A DNA stretch of 64,000 nucleotides, taken from assembly GCF_900176375.1 (NCBI RefSeq), contig NZ_FWYF01000002.1:284161-348160 (forward strand). The letters are read 5' to 3'. Position numbers and translations under genes: made by a program. This DNA comes from Reichenbachiella faecimaris. GTDB lineage: Bacteria; Bacteroidota; Bacteroidia; Cytophagales; Cyclobacteriaceae. Position 1 is the stretch's first letter. The number at the start of each line of letters is the position of its first letter. The notes under the pieces were generated by a model. It worked only from the letters and a program-made list of their open reading frames with translations, was not told the DNA's origin and did no database searches. Of this stretch, positions 35,295 through 45,900 are shown in pieces.

Positions 35295-35310
35295 TTCGGT
35301 AAATACCGAA
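35295..35310. repeat. 16-bp palindrome upstream of the M4 peptidase
   Basis: TTCGGTA (35295-35301), AA, TACCGAA (35304-35310). It lies 140 nt before the peptidase start codon, a plausible operator position. Confidence 0.5.
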
Positions 35311-35442
35311 TATAATAAGGTATGCATTTGGGTTAGGTTATGTATAAAAAGATTATTCTGTATTAGAATAATTCCACAATATATATTTAATATACTAATA
35401 AAGCAAAAAATGCCCCTGGAAGAGATTTAAGGGTATTTTGAC

Positions 35443-35458
35443 ACTAACGTACGTTAGT
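35443..35458. repeat. perfect 16-bp palindrome ACTAACGT/ACGTTAGT
   Basis: ACTAACGTACGTTAGT (35443-35458) is fully self-complementary. It lies 84 nt beyond the 3' end of the methyltransferase and 288 nt upstream of the peptidase start. TGAC and GTCA flank it unevenly. It may be a regulator site or a hairpin with no free loop. Confidence 0.5.
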
Positions 35459-35541
35459 ACGTCAATTATCAATCGCAAGACCATCGCACCCATCATGATA
35501 GAGTCCTTAAAGAAAGTGAATCTCCTTGATCCAGGATTAGC

Positions 35542-36735
35542 TCAAAGCTTTTCGCAAACCAAAACGGCCAAGCCTCCATCCATAAGGGTAGTTGCAAATA
35601 GGTACACTTCTCCGCCTTCCCTAATGCCTGTCTTCTTTCGGATTTCTTTGACAGTCATGGGATAGTTGCGAACGGTGATGTTTGCTTTGCTCTGGGGCAA
35701 AAAAGGCTTGAGTTTTTTCTTATTCAAGACCGTTTGATCAATGATTTTAAAAGTTCTGCCAGGGAAATTTTTGACTACAGCATCAGAAGTATATAGATGA
35801 GAATTACGATTAAGTTTCTTAATGTTAAATGCATGCGAAACAGCATTGAACCCTCCTGCTTTCATGATGGAAGCGTTAGGTTCATAAAGGAAATCCAGTG
35901 GTAGGCTGAATTGAGGTACTACTTCCTCTTGAGCATCTGAAAATACAAAGGTCTCTTTTTGATCTTTCGTCAAATTCACTGCAATGCGCTCAGCAGAACC
36001 CTGATGTGATGGAGCAATTAGAAACAACAATTCCTTGCACTCATTCTTCACAGAAACCACGTGTACCTCTTTTACATTTGAAAGTACTTCAAGGGCCAAA
36101 CGAATATCTAAAAGGGGGGACAGTTTGATAAGCACCTCTGCCTTGCGCTTGAGCAAGAGCGGAATGATCAAATTCAAGTCTGGTGTACAATCTTCTATTT
36201 GAAAGACCTTTTGATTGGTTTCGTCCCTGCGGGCAGGATCAATGAAGTAAAGATCAGCTGATTCTGTTTCTTTTGTCAGATATTCTTCTGCTGAGGTATT
36301 GACCAACTCAATATTTTTGGCTTTTAGGTTTTCAAAGTTATGATTGGCCAATTCGACAAGCTCCTGAGATTTCTCTATATAATGTGCCTTTTCGAACTGC
36401 TGAGAAAGGTAGAATAAGTCAATTCCAAATCCACCCGTCAAATCAGAAACTGATTTTCCACGAACTAAGCCCGCCTTATATTTTGCTGTTTCTTCAGATG
36501 AACACTGCTCCATGGATACGCCATGTGGAAAAATAACTTCCTCATGGGCAAACCACTCTGGCAATTTAGTTTGAGCCTTCTTTCTGGATTGTATTTGAGC
36601 CACTATTTCCCGAATGGGTAGTTCAGGATATTTTTTTGATTGTAGTACTAAAGCCACAGGGTCATCATTCAAATGGGTTTGAATAAATTCCTTGACTTTG
36701 GAGGAACTAAGTATATCTATAAGTGAATTGGACAT
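35542..36735 (-). CDS. class I SAM-dependent methyltransferase with THUMP-like domain
   Basis: A 397-residue cytoplasmic protein. A short N-terminal helical part is followed by a Rossmann methyltransferase fold (motif I SDLTGGFGIDLFYLS, about residues 95-110; LYFIDPARRDE, about 160-170, at the active-site position). A C-terminal THUMP-like domain carries LPQSKANITVRNYPM and EVYLFAT. The family is common in Bacteroidota and presumed to modify RNA, but the substrate is unknown. The ATG at 36735 is the first possible start and lies directly against the U-tract of the upstream hairpin. Confidence 0.88.
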   Translation of the reverse strand: MSNSLIDILSSSKVKEFIQTHLNDDPVALVLQSKKYPELPIREIVAQIQSRKKAQTKLPEWFAHEEVIFPHGVSMEQCSSEETAKYKAGLVRGKSVSDLTGGFGIDLFYLSQQFEKAHYIEKSQELVELANHNFENLKAKNIELVNTSAEEYLTKETESADLYFIDPARRDETNQKVFQIEDCTPDLNLIIPLLLKRKAEVLIKLSPLLDIRLALEVLSNVKEVHVVSVKNECKELLFLIAPSHQGSAERIAVNLTKDQKETFVFSDAQEEVVPQFSLPLDFLYEPNASIMKAGGFNAVSHAFNIKKLNRNSHLYTSDAVVKNFPGRTFKIIDQTVLNKKKLKPFLPQSKANITVRNYPMTVKEIRKKTGIREGGEVYLFATTLMDGGLAVLVCEKL

Positions 36736-36771
36736 AAAAAAACTGGCTCAAATCTAAAACATTCGAACCAG
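36736..36771 (-). terminator. terminator-like hairpin abutting the methyltransferase start codon
   Basis: On the minus strand CTGGTTCGAAT (36771-36761), loop GTTTTAG, ATTTGAGCCAG (36753-36743) pair over 11 bp (two G-U), then seven Us (36742-36736) and immediately the ATG of the methyltransferase. It lies 54 nt past asd. It may terminate asd transcripts or control entry into the methyltransferase. Confidence 0.7.
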
Positions 36772-36825
36772 CCTTTTCTTTGTGCGAATGGCTTATTCAC
36801 ACGAATAACTAAAATAGGTTTCTTC

Positions 36826-37818
36826 TTAGAGTACCAGATTGTGCTCAGATACGTATTGTGCTATTTGAACGGCATTGGTAGCTGCTCCTTTTCTTAGATT
36901 GTCTGCTACAATCCATAGGTTCAATGCATTTTCTTTAGACTCGTCTTTTCTGATTCTGCCCACGAATACTTCGTCCTTCTTATGTGCTGTCAATGGCATA
37001 GGGTACACATTGTTGGCTACGTCGTCTTGAATCACTAGGCCAGGAACTTTAGACAAAATCTCTCTCACCTCTGTCAAGTCATAAGGATTGTCGAATTCAA
37101 TATTCACTGCCTCTGAATGACCCCCCATGGTTGGGATTCTCACGCAGGTGGCAGAAACTTTTACGTTTGGATCGCCCAGAATTTTGACCGTTTCATTAGT
37201 CATTTTCATTTCCTCCTTTGTGTATCCATTTTCTTGGAATACATCAATGTGTGGCAATACATTCATGTCAATTTTGTGAGGGTAAACCATGTCAGGTGTC
37301 TCGCCATTTCGCTCTGCCATCATTTGATCTACTGCACCTTTTCCAGAACCAGTCACAGATTGATAAGTAGATACGATCACGCGATTGATTCCATATCGCT
37401 CGTGCAATGGCCCAAGTACCAAGACCATCTGAATAGTTGAGCAGTTGGGGTTGGCAATGATTCGATCGTCTATCATTATTGCTGATCCATTAATCTCTGG
37501 AACAATCAATTTTTTGGTTGGATCCATTCTCCAGGCTGAGGAGTTGTCGATAACAATAGTGCCTACTTCCGCAAACTTAGGAGCCCACTCCAATGAGGTA
37601 CTGCCTCCCGCAGAAAAGATAGCAACGTCTGGCTTGGCTGCTACTGCATCTTCCAATCCAATGATCGTATGTGCCTTGCCTTGGTATTCTACCACTTTAC
37701 CCACAGAGCGGGCAGAGGCAACCAACAACAATTCGTCGTATTGAAAATTTCTTTCTTTGAGAACTTCCAGGATTTCTGATCCAACCAAGCCCGTGGCTCC
37801 AACTACAGCTAACTTCAC
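36826..37818 (-). CDS. asd: aspartate-semialdehyde dehydrogenase
   Basis: Asd reduces aspartyl phosphate to the semialdehyde in synthesis of lysine/diaminopimelate, threonine and methionine. The 330-residue protein has the NADP-binding GATGLVGSEIL (8-18), the active-site Cys126 in NPNCST, STYQSVTGSGKGA and the GGHSEAVNIEF substrate block. Length is normal. It is monocistronic as far as can be seen, with a hairpin downstream. A minus-strand TAATTTTG box (37850-37843) lies 24 nt before the start, without a clear -33. Confidence 0.96.
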   Translation of the reverse strand: MKLAVVGATGLVGSEILEVLKERNFQYDELLLVASARSVGKVVEYQGKAHTIIGLEDAVAAKPDVAIFSAGGSTSLEWAPKFAEVGTIVIDNSSAWRMDPTKKLIVPEINGSAIMIDDRIIANPNCSTIQMVLVLGPLHERYGINRVIVSTYQSVTGSGKGAVDQMMAERNGETPDMVYPHKIDMNVLPHIDVFQENGYTKEEMKMTNETVKILGDPNVKVSATCVRIPTMGGHSEAVNIEFDNPYDLTEVREILSKVPGLVIQDDVANNVYPMPLTAHKKDEVFVGRIRKDESKENALNLWIVADNLRKGAATNAVQIAQYVSEHNLVL

Positions 37819-37981
37819 TTCTTTACTTTTTTATTGAGGACTCAAAATTAGTATAATTCCATTGAGAACGTGCGCAGAGAAAACATGAAATTTTTCAATT
37901 ATGTTAATGAAATTGACTGATTGTTAAATTATTAACTAATTAAATAAGGTTCTCAAAAATCCTAACACAATCCAACTGCTA

Positions 37982-40003
37982 CTACTTGACGAGCAGCTTT
38001 TCTCGCACTTTGTTTCCTTTATTGTCTTCTATCTCTATCAAATAAATACCTGCAAACAAGCTACTTGCATCAATGGCTTGCCCTTCTCCCGAATTGGTTT
38101 TGCCATATAAAACTACCTGACCACAGGCATTGAGCACAGTGTATCTCAGCCACTCGTCACCCTTTCCTGTTCTAATCTGAATGAAAGAATGCGTTGGGTT
38201 AGGATAGATGACCATGCTGGCAGGCGTGCTTTCAACATGAGTAACCACCAATGAAATACCTTTTTCAATGGATCGAGTACCACAACCATTTCCGGCTGTT
38301 AGCACGACAGTGTAACTATCTGAAGTAAGTGGGTAACTGTGTGAAGGAGATGAAAAAGTAGATTTTGATGAACCATCTCCAAAATCCCACTCATAAGTAT
38401 CTGCCTCAACGGAGGTATTAGAAAATACCACGTTGTTGTTGGTGACAATGAATTCAAATGCAGGTGTTGGCTTATTGTTGAGCGTAAGCACAGCGCTTTC
38501 ACTCACATATTCTACTTCACCATCCGTGGCCACACATCTAAAATTAAGACCGTTTTGATCTACATGTCCTTCATTTATTATGAGAACATTTGAGTTTATA
38601 TTTGAATACTGTACTTCATTATCAATATCTACAAAACCTGAACCCAAGTCATACTGCCATTGGTAGTTCAGGCCATCACCAGCCACTTCAAACCAGACAT
38701 GGATTTCTTCTTCCTCACAGCCTTCAAAGTCTTCTGGCTGATGCACTATGTAGGTGGAGCTATAATCTACAGCCAATAAAAAAAGCCCATTTGTAATGTC
38801 ACTAACTGCAATAGTCCCACTTTCGAAAAAAGGATAGTTGCTCCAGCTGCCTAGCCAACTCACATTGTCATTTGTGGGATAAGTATCGAAATAACCTGCT
38901 TCTCTAATAAAACCTTTGTCCACTTGAGATACATCAAATACTCTTAAACCAGCTGTGTAATTGGATTGGTACATCATGTCATCTACGATATACAAGTTGT
39001 GGTCAATTGAGCCTGTCCTGTGATCGTAAACTTCAATTAACACTGGATTATCTAAATCCTGTACATCCCAGATAAATGTTTTCGTTGTACTAGTCACATT
39101 ATTTATTTCATCCAACTCATCATTGGAAATAAAATACCTATGATCCTCTGTCAACCACCCTTGGTGGGTATATTTAACTCCTTCGTAGCTCACAGTTGCT
39201 ATCATAGTCAGCTCTGTTTTATCATCCACATCTACAATGGTGACGGACTCTTCGTTTGAATTAAAACAAATTTCTTTTCCTACATAGTTAGTATCAGGCC
39301 CATTGTAGACGACACATTGGGCGTCGTGTGTATAGCCGTCATTATCAAAGCAGGCCTCATAAACTGGGTTTTTTGGATCCTGAATATTGACAATGTGCAA
39401 ACCACCAGAGCCACACGTAGAAGCACCCCTGGCTCCTACTACGTAGGCAAAACCTGTCTCTTCATTGATCACGATATTATGTGCATCCCCAATTCCGTCA
39501 TAGTGACCAGCTTCAGTAAATGTATAAGGCACATCTGGAGAACCTAAGTCTCTCAGGTCTGTCAAATCAAAAACTTGCATGCCATGTCCTGGATCCTCAC
39601 TCACGATATACGCATGATTTTTATACACCTTCATATCACGCCACACAGAGTTGCCTCCTTTCAGTCTGGAGGAATTGGCTTGAGATGACTCTATTGAATT
39701 ATGTTCAGGAAGCATTCCTAACATGATAGGATCTGTAGGATCAGTAATGTCAACAAATGAAGTTCCGTTGGCCATCCCTACTATGGCATATTCCTTATTG
39801 GTGTCAGGATCTGTCCAGCCCCAAATATCATTCAGATAAATACCACCTTCTAGCTCAGCTAAGAGGTCATCTGTAGATAAATGTCCTAGTAAGGTTACAT
39901 TTTGACAAGGATAATCACCAGCCATGCCATCTACGCAGGGAGTTTGGGCCATAAGATTGGCTGAAAGGAAATAAAAAAGTACGAGCGCTGTCAGTCTAAT
40001 CAT
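37982..40003 (-). CDS. choice-of-anchor B family protein with PKD domain and T9SS sorting tail
   Basis: A 673-residue secreted protein from the ATG at 40003 (MIRLTALVLFYFLSANLMAQ, signal peptide). An in-frame ATG 10 codons earlier would disturb the signal. The body (about 25-410) is the choice-of-anchor B beta-propeller-like region (DDLLAELEGGIYLNDIWGWTD, HNIVINEETGFAYVVGA). A PKD-like domain follows (about 520-590: YEWDFGDGS), then the C-terminal type A sorting domain (VIYPNPTHSF to REKLLVK). It is probably exported through T9SS and cell-attached. Its function is unknown. A minus-strand TATATTTG box lies at 40038-40031. Confidence 0.88.
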   Translation of the reverse strand: MIRLTALVLFYFLSANLMAQTPCVDGMAGDYPCQNVTLLGHLSTDDLLAELEGGIYLNDIWGWTDPDTNKEYAIVGMANGTSFVDITDPTDPIMLGMLPEHNSIESSQANSSRLKGGNSVWRDMKVYKNHAYIVSEDPGHGMQVFDLTDLRDLGSPDVPYTFTEAGHYDGIGDAHNIVINEETGFAYVVGARGASTCGSGGLHIVNIQDPKNPVYEACFDNDGYTHDAQCVVYNGPDTNYVGKEICFNSNEESVTIVDVDDKTELTMIATVSYEGVKYTHQGWLTEDHRYFISNDELDEINNVTSTTKTFIWDVQDLDNPVLIEVYDHRTGSIDHNLYIVDDMMYQSNYTAGLRVFDVSQVDKGFIREAGYFDTYPTNDNVSWLGSWSNYPFFESGTIAVSDITNGLFLLAVDYSSTYIVHQPEDFEGCEEEEIHVWFEVAGDGLNYQWQYDLGSGFVDIDNEVQYSNINSNVLIINEGHVDQNGLNFRCVATDGEVEYVSESAVLTLNNKPTPAFEFIVTNNNVVFSNTSVEADTYEWDFGDGSSKSTFSSPSHSYPLTSDSYTVVLTAGNGCGTRSIEKGISLVVTHVESTPASMVIYPNPTHSFIQIRTGKGDEWLRYTVLNACGQVVLYGKTNSGEGQAIDASSLFAGIYLIEIEDNKGNKVREKLLVK

Positions 40004-40064
40004 TTCAATGAGGTTCTGTTGTTTGAACAACAAATATATTGATAAGACTTGAGAAGGATGACTA

Positions 40065-42470
40065 TTATTCCCTCAGCATATTCACGGGATTTTCTAGTGC
40101 TGCCTTTACAGAATACCAACCAATAGATACAAGGCCTATCACAATGATGGTGCCCACAGAGATAAGCAGAAGATTCAAACCTATTTCAATACGATAGGCA
40201 AAATTGCTTAACCATTCATTTCCCAAATAATGAGCAATTGGTAACCCTATCAGTACAGACAGTAGCATGACAGATAATTGCTTAAATGTGAAATATTTCA
40301 ATATCCATAGCTCAGAAGCACCCAGAGTTTTTCGAATGGCTACTTCTTTTCGTTTTAACTCAGTGAGATATGCTGATAACCCATACATACCAAAACCAGC
40401 AAGAAAAATCGCCAATAGCGTAAAGATTGAAAACAATTCTTGGGTGTGCGACTCGCTCTCATACAGCGTTTCCAATTTGGAATCCAAAAAAGAGTATTCC
40501 ACAGTTTTATCCGAGGAAAATAAGTTCCAATGCTTCGTCATTTCATCCACGGCCAGTTGAGCCTGGCTCTCTTTGATTTTAAACACCAATTTATTCACTC
40601 GTCTCATACCTGTAGAAATTACTAGGGGACGAATAGCCTCATGCAATGAATGAATGTGAAAATCTTGTACTACGCCTATTACTTTCAGTAATCTGGTGCC
40701 ATTGGTGTTTTTAATAGAAGCTTCTATGGCCTGCTCTGGTGCAGTCCAACCAAACTGACGCATGGCTTCTTCATTGATGATTACACTACGGGTGGTATCC
40801 GTAAAATCCCCAGCGCGATAATTTCTACCAGCCAAGAGGGAAAGTCGAAATATGTCCACACTTTGCTCATCATTAGCAAATAAAAAAGACACATTGACTG
40901 GATTGCCTTCACTTTCTACTGTAGTATATGTGGTAGCCCCATTCACAAATCCTGGAACAGAAGATACACCAGTACCCTGTAATATATGAGGAGACTTGAC
41001 CAGCTCATTTTTGAATACCTCTGCCCTTTGATTTAGCTCATACGCATTTTCAATAACCAATAAATTCTCTTTATCATATCCAAGATCTACAGTCTGCAGA
41101 TATTCATTCTGCTTATAAACGACGAGTGTGGAAACGATGACTACCAATGAAACACCAAATTGCAATCCAACCAGAATGTTTCTTATCCAGCGTTCTTGGG
41201 CAGATTCTGTACTTCCTTTTGTACTGGAGCCTATCACTTCTGTGGGATAAACACTGGAGAGTTTAAGTGCTGGGTAAATTCCAGCAACCACACCCAATAT
41301 CAAAGAAAAAGAAATGACTAAAACCAAAAATAAGGGCTCAATTAATACATCCAAGTCCCATAATTTGCCAGATAGCTCATTGAAAAATGGAAGTATCTGA
41401 AAAGAGAGGAGCAGAGCGAGAATACCAGAAATCAAAGTCACTATCACGGATTCTACGAGGAGCTGCCTGACGAGCCCAAAACGTGAGGCTCCCATTATTT
41501 TCTTGAGTCCCAACTCCTTCATGCGCTTGCCAGCTTTTGCAGTGGATAGGTTAATATAATTGATGCATGAGATGATTATAATGAAAATACCCACAGCCAA
41601 AAAAAGCTGGACATTGCTCTTGTTGCCATTAGACATGAATTCCCATCTGAGGTTTGAAGTCAAATGAATATCTGTGAGTGGCTGCAAGAAATAGTCATAG
41701 CTGTTTCCTTCTTTCAGCCATTTGTCAAAATCCATCCCACTTGTTCTTTCAGCCATTTGCTGCAGTAAAAATTGTCGCGCCTTAGATTCTAGCTGGGAGC
41801 GTGCAATTCCTTCTTTTAGTTTCACATAAGTAAAAAAGAAAAAGGCTGTACCCCACTCGTTATGGTATCTTGGTTCGAAAGAGTCCTGCATTGGCAAGAT
41901 CAAATCTGCCTCAAAATGAGAGTTGTCAGGAAGGTCTTGAATAACTGCGCTTACTTGATAATTGAGGCTATCCCGTACGGCCAATTGCTTCCCAACAGCC
42001 TGAGTGGTCTTGAAGTATTTCATAGCCAATTTTTCGGTCAAAACCAGTTGGCGTGGTTGGCTCAAAGCAGTTTGAATATCTCCGTCCAATACCTTCAAAT
42101 CAAATATCCTGAAGAAGTCAGGGTCAGCATAAAGACCCTTTTTCTCAATAAACAAGTGATGGTCAATGGTTACCTCCACATCAGCACCCATCATCCGGCT
42201 GACATTTTCCATTTCAGGAAAATTTTCTTGAAGTGCTGGCCCCACGGGTGCGGGAATTGAAGCCCAGCCCACTTCATTATTGGGATAGACGCGGTTGAGC
42301 GCCACTCTGTATATTCGATCTGCATGGCTATAGTGACTGTCATAAGTCAGTTCGCTTTGCAAATAGAGAAAAATGAAAATCGTAGAGGTAGCCCCTAGAA
42401 CAAGCCCTATCAGATTGATACCATAATACAATTTGTTACGGCGAGCATTGCGAATAAAAAATTTAATCAT
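40065..42470 (-). CDS. ABC transporter permease, FtsX/MacB type
   Basis: An 801-residue permease with the two-part FtsX arrangement. TM1 is near residues 13-33, followed by a large periplasmic MacB-core-like domain (about 60-240) and three TM helices (about 280-400). A second periplasmic domain and three more TMs run to the end (last about 720-785, with ENPVNMLRE at the C-terminus). Bacteroidota carry many such full-length permeases, working with a separate ATPase, in lipoprotein or antimicrobial-peptide handling. No ATPase gene is adjacent, so the partner must be elsewhere. It is 62 nt from the choice-of-anchor B gene in the same direction. Confidence 0.9.
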   Translation of the reverse strand: MIKFFIRNARRNKLYYGINLIGLVLGATSTIFIFLYLQSELTYDSHYSHADRIYRVALNRVYPNNEVGWASIPAPVGPALQENFPEMENVSRMMGADVEVTIDHHLFIEKKGLYADPDFFRIFDLKVLDGDIQTALSQPRQLVLTEKLAMKYFKTTQAVGKQLAVRDSLNYQVSAVIQDLPDNSHFEADLILPMQDSFEPRYHNEWGTAFFFFTYVKLKEGIARSQLESKARQFLLQQMAERTSGMDFDKWLKEGNSYDYFLQPLTDIHLTSNLRWEFMSNGNKSNVQLFLAVGIFIIIISCINYINLSTAKAGKRMKELGLKKIMGASRFGLVRQLLVESVIVTLISGILALLLSFQILPFFNELSGKLWDLDVLIEPLFLVLVISFSLILGVVAGIYPALKLSSVYPTEVIGSSTKGSTESAQERWIRNILVGLQFGVSLVVIVSTLVVYKQNEYLQTVDLGYDKENLLVIENAYELNQRAEVFKNELVKSPHILQGTGVSSVPGFVNGATTYTTVESEGNPVNVSFLFANDEQSVDIFRLSLLAGRNYRAGDFTDTTRSVIINEEAMRQFGWTAPEQAIEASIKNTNGTRLLKVIGVVQDFHIHSLHEAIRPLVISTGMRRVNKLVFKIKESQAQLAVDEMTKHWNLFSSDKTVEYSFLDSKLETLYESESHTQELFSIFTLLAIFLAGFGMYGLSAYLTELKRKEVAIRKTLGASELWILKYFTFKQLSVMLLSVLIGLPIAHYLGNEWLSNFAYRIEIGLNLLLISVGTIIVIGLVSIGWYSVKAALENPVNMLRE

Positions 42471-42543
42471 GGCTATAATTTTAGAATTCTGACCAGATTC
42501 AAATTATTAAATTTGGAGAACAAAAGCTAGCAGCTAAGAACGA

Positions 42544-42915
42544 ATGACAAATGTTGATGCATACATAACAAACATTGAAGGGACGCAAGGAGAAATTATG
42601 ACTGTCCTAAATGACATCATTATGAATAATGACAGGATGGAATCCAAGCTTAGATATGGAATCCCTTTCTACTTTCAGAAAAGCTGGGTGTGTTATTTGA
42701 ACCCTCTCAAAATGGGAGGAATAGAACTGTGCTTCCTCCGTGCCATTGAGCTATCCAATGAAAACGGGCTGCTAGACTTTAAAAAACGTAAGCAGGTAGC
42801 TGGCATTACCTATTCTAGCCTAGAAGATATAAACCTGACCCATCTGATCCCTGTAATTCAAGAAGCACTAATTCTTGACGAATCCGTGAAATACGAATCC
42901 AAACGCAATAAATAA
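42544..42915 (+). CDS. DUF1801 family protein
   Basis: A 123-residue cytoplasmic protein with the DUF1801 pattern: an N-terminal helix, ESKLRYGIPFYFQKSWVCYLNPLKMGG and FLRAIELSNENGLLDFKKRKQVAGI. The fold is related to YdhG-type proteins, and its role is not known. A TAAATTTG box (42508-42515) lies 28 nt before the start, without a convincing -33. It is divergent from the FtsX-type permease. Confidence 0.85.
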   Translation: MTNVDAYITNIEGTQGEIMTVLNDIIMNNDRMESKLRYGIPFYFQKSWVCYLNPLKMGGIELCFLRAIELSNENGLLDFKKRKQVAGITYSSLEDINLTHLIPVIQEALILDESVKYESKRNK

Positions 42916-42995
42916 TAAATTCATAACACCAGAAAATTGTCTGTCCTATCAAGGTTGATCAATTCTCATTATTTTAGTAGTTGGAACCCATTTCA

Positions 42996-45900
42996 ATGAG
43001 ATACCTAATCACACTACTCTGCTTGTTTTATTTTCAGCTATCTCTGGCTCAGGTGAGTGATGATTTTGCAGATGGCGACTTTTCCAATGACCCTGCCTGG
43101 GCAGGTGATGACACGGACTTTGATGCTTCTGGTTTTGAATTACAGCTTGATGCTGCTACAGCTGGCGAATCGTATTTATCTACATCGCAGACAAAGCTAG
43201 GAGAAACTACATGGGAGTTTTTGACGCATTTTGATTTCAACCCCTCCTCAACGAGTCTAGCCAAGGTTTATCTTGTTTCAGACCAAGAAAATTTAACTGG
43301 CTCATTGAATGGCTATTTTGTTATGATTGGAGATAGTGATGATGAAATCAGTTTGTATAAACAAAATGGCACCACTGAGGAGTATGTGATTGATGGAACT
43401 GATGATGTAATTAATGCCAGTTCAGTAAACGTAAGAGTGAAAGTGATTAGAGACGCCACTGGGAATTGGGAGCTTTTTCACGACACCTCAGGAGGAAGTG
43501 ACTATACCCAAGAAGGCACGTCAACTTTAGATAATGAGTTTACTAACACGTCATACTTCGGCATTTTTTGTGAATATATAGACTCAAGAAAATCAGCCAT
43601 TTATTTTGATGATATTTATGTAGTTGGTTTTACTGTGGCTTCTATAGCGCTAGAAGATTCCAATTCGATCCGTATTACCTTCAACCAAAATGTAGATGAA
43701 ATTTCAGGAGAAACACTTTCAAATTATTCTATAAACTATGGCTATGGTAGTCCAATTTCTGCAGAAAGAGATATCACCAATCTTGATGAAGTAGTTCTTA
43801 TCTTTTCCGAAGATTTTGTAAATAATAGCTATACACTAAATATTGATCAGGTTGAAAATGACGCAGATGATGACATTATTTCTAATCTAAATCAAACCTT
43901 GAGTGTTGAAAAGCAAACCCCGTTCAGAGATATTGTAATTAACGAAATTTTTGCTGACGTCTCTCCACAAATCGGACTCCCAAGTGCTGAATACCTTGAA
44001 CTGTACAACTCATCTTCTCAGGCTATCAATATTGGTGGTTTCACTATTGATTCAAAAACACTAGATGACTTTGTCCTTGAATCTCAAGACTACCTGATTC
44101 TCACTAGCACAAGCAACGTTGGTGAATTTTCCGGCAATATTATGGGCTTAAGTAGTTTCTCATTGACGGATGGAGGAGAAGCCCTTACCTTGTTAGATAA
44201 TCTGGGTAATACTGTAGACTCAGTGTCATATAATCCAAGCTGGTACAAGGATTCTGAAAAGGACGATGGAGGCTACTCCCTAGAACAAATCAACCCTGAA
44301 TTGACTTGCAGTTATGAAAACAACTGGACTGCATCCAATGACGCAGACGGAGGAACTCCTGGCACCCAAAATTCAGTTTATGACAACACAGCAGATACTG
44401 ATGGCCCTAATCTTGTCGGTTTTACCTCCACAGATGCCAACACCCTTTTACTCACCTTTGACGAGCCCATGGATGAAACGTCATTAAATGGTGCCTCCTA
44501 TACTTTTGACAATGGCATTTCTGAGAACGGCATCACCCCCATCAGTCCAGGTTTCTTTTCAACTTGGGTTGATGTGACCCCAGACTTGACCAGTGGCACT
44601 ACCTACGTAATTACTGTGACTGGAGCCACAGACTGTGAAGGCAATGCAGCTGAAACCAATAGTTTGTCCTTCAGCCACGATACTAATCCGCCAGAATTGG
44701 AGCGTGTCATTGTGATGTCCACCAATCAAATTGATATACTATTCAATGAAAATTTGAATCAAGCCGTGGCTGAAACGGAAAGCAACTATACATCCAACCA
44801 CTCTGGTGGAAACCCCTCGTCAGCAGAGCTTAGTGAAACTGATTTTTCTTTGGTGAGTTTAATTTTTGAGGATGATTTTTCTTTGGAAGTTGAGCACACG
44901 CTCACAGTCGAAAACCTAGAAGACACCCAAGGAAATGCCTTGGTATCTGCTCTCTCACCCACTTTTACTTACGCTCAAGATGTGGACAGTGTCTATGTGA
45001 TAGGTATCAACCTGCTGGATATTTATTTCAGTGAAGATCTTGAAGAAAGTAGCGCAATTGACCCAGACAACTATGAAGTGAATGACGACGTGGGGAATCC
45101 ATCCAGTGCCTTTTTTGATGGCAGTAATGACCGTCTGATTCATTTGGCTTTCGCCAATAATTTTGATGATAACAAAGAGCTAACCCTCAACATCAGTGAC
45201 ATACAGAATGATGATGGAGGATATTTGACTACGCCAGAAATAAATTTTGTTTATGATACTTCCCCACCAAAAATCGACACCATTTATGTGACATCATCTA
45301 CAACCCTTGACGTAATATTTGCCGAAAAAGTAGGCTCTCAATCTGCTCAATCAAAAGAAAACTATGAATATGATGAAATATTCCCAGTCGAAGCCATTTT
45401 AGAAGAAGATCAGCAAACTGTACTTCTCACGTTCGATCAGGATTTCGAAAGAGAAGTGGTCTTTGAATTATATATTGATGAGATCAAAGATCTTTATGGA
45501 AATGAAATCAAAACCCGTATCAAACAAGAATTAGTTTATGATGTCTTTGAGCCACAGCTCGACAGTATTAGAGTTAGATCAGCTAATGAAATCGTTCTTT
45601 GGTTTAATGAAAATATAGATCAAAGCACGGCTGAAAATGTGACCAATTATTCTGTAGGAGGAGAGCAGCCACTTAGCGCAACGCTGAACTTAGAGTATCA
45701 AGATCAAGTTTATTTGGAACTGAACAATGATTTGCCCGAAGAGGCTGAGATTGTTCTAGAAGTTTCTGACATGGAAGATCAGAGGAAAAATTCAATTACC
45801 TCTGTTATCTCAACTACTTTCGATTATGATGTTTTTTACATTGGCAGGATTCAGCCCATGGATCAAACAAGTCTCCAATTAGAATTCAATAAAATCCCTG

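Larger units (their letters stand above)
35156..35541. other. 386-bp gap upstream of the M4 peptidase
   Basis: No gene. It holds two perfect palindromes (listed separately) and is otherwise AT-rich, with the 3' end of the methyltransferase at its right edge. A short plus-strand frame at 35438-35665 overlaps the methyltransferase and is a shadow. I could not find a good TAnnTTTG box on the minus strand for the peptidase. Confidence 0.5.

Noticed and set aside
35438-35665. A 75-residue plus-strand reading frame
   Set aside because: It overlaps the real methyltransferase on the other strand, crosses a perfect palindrome and lacks protein-like composition.
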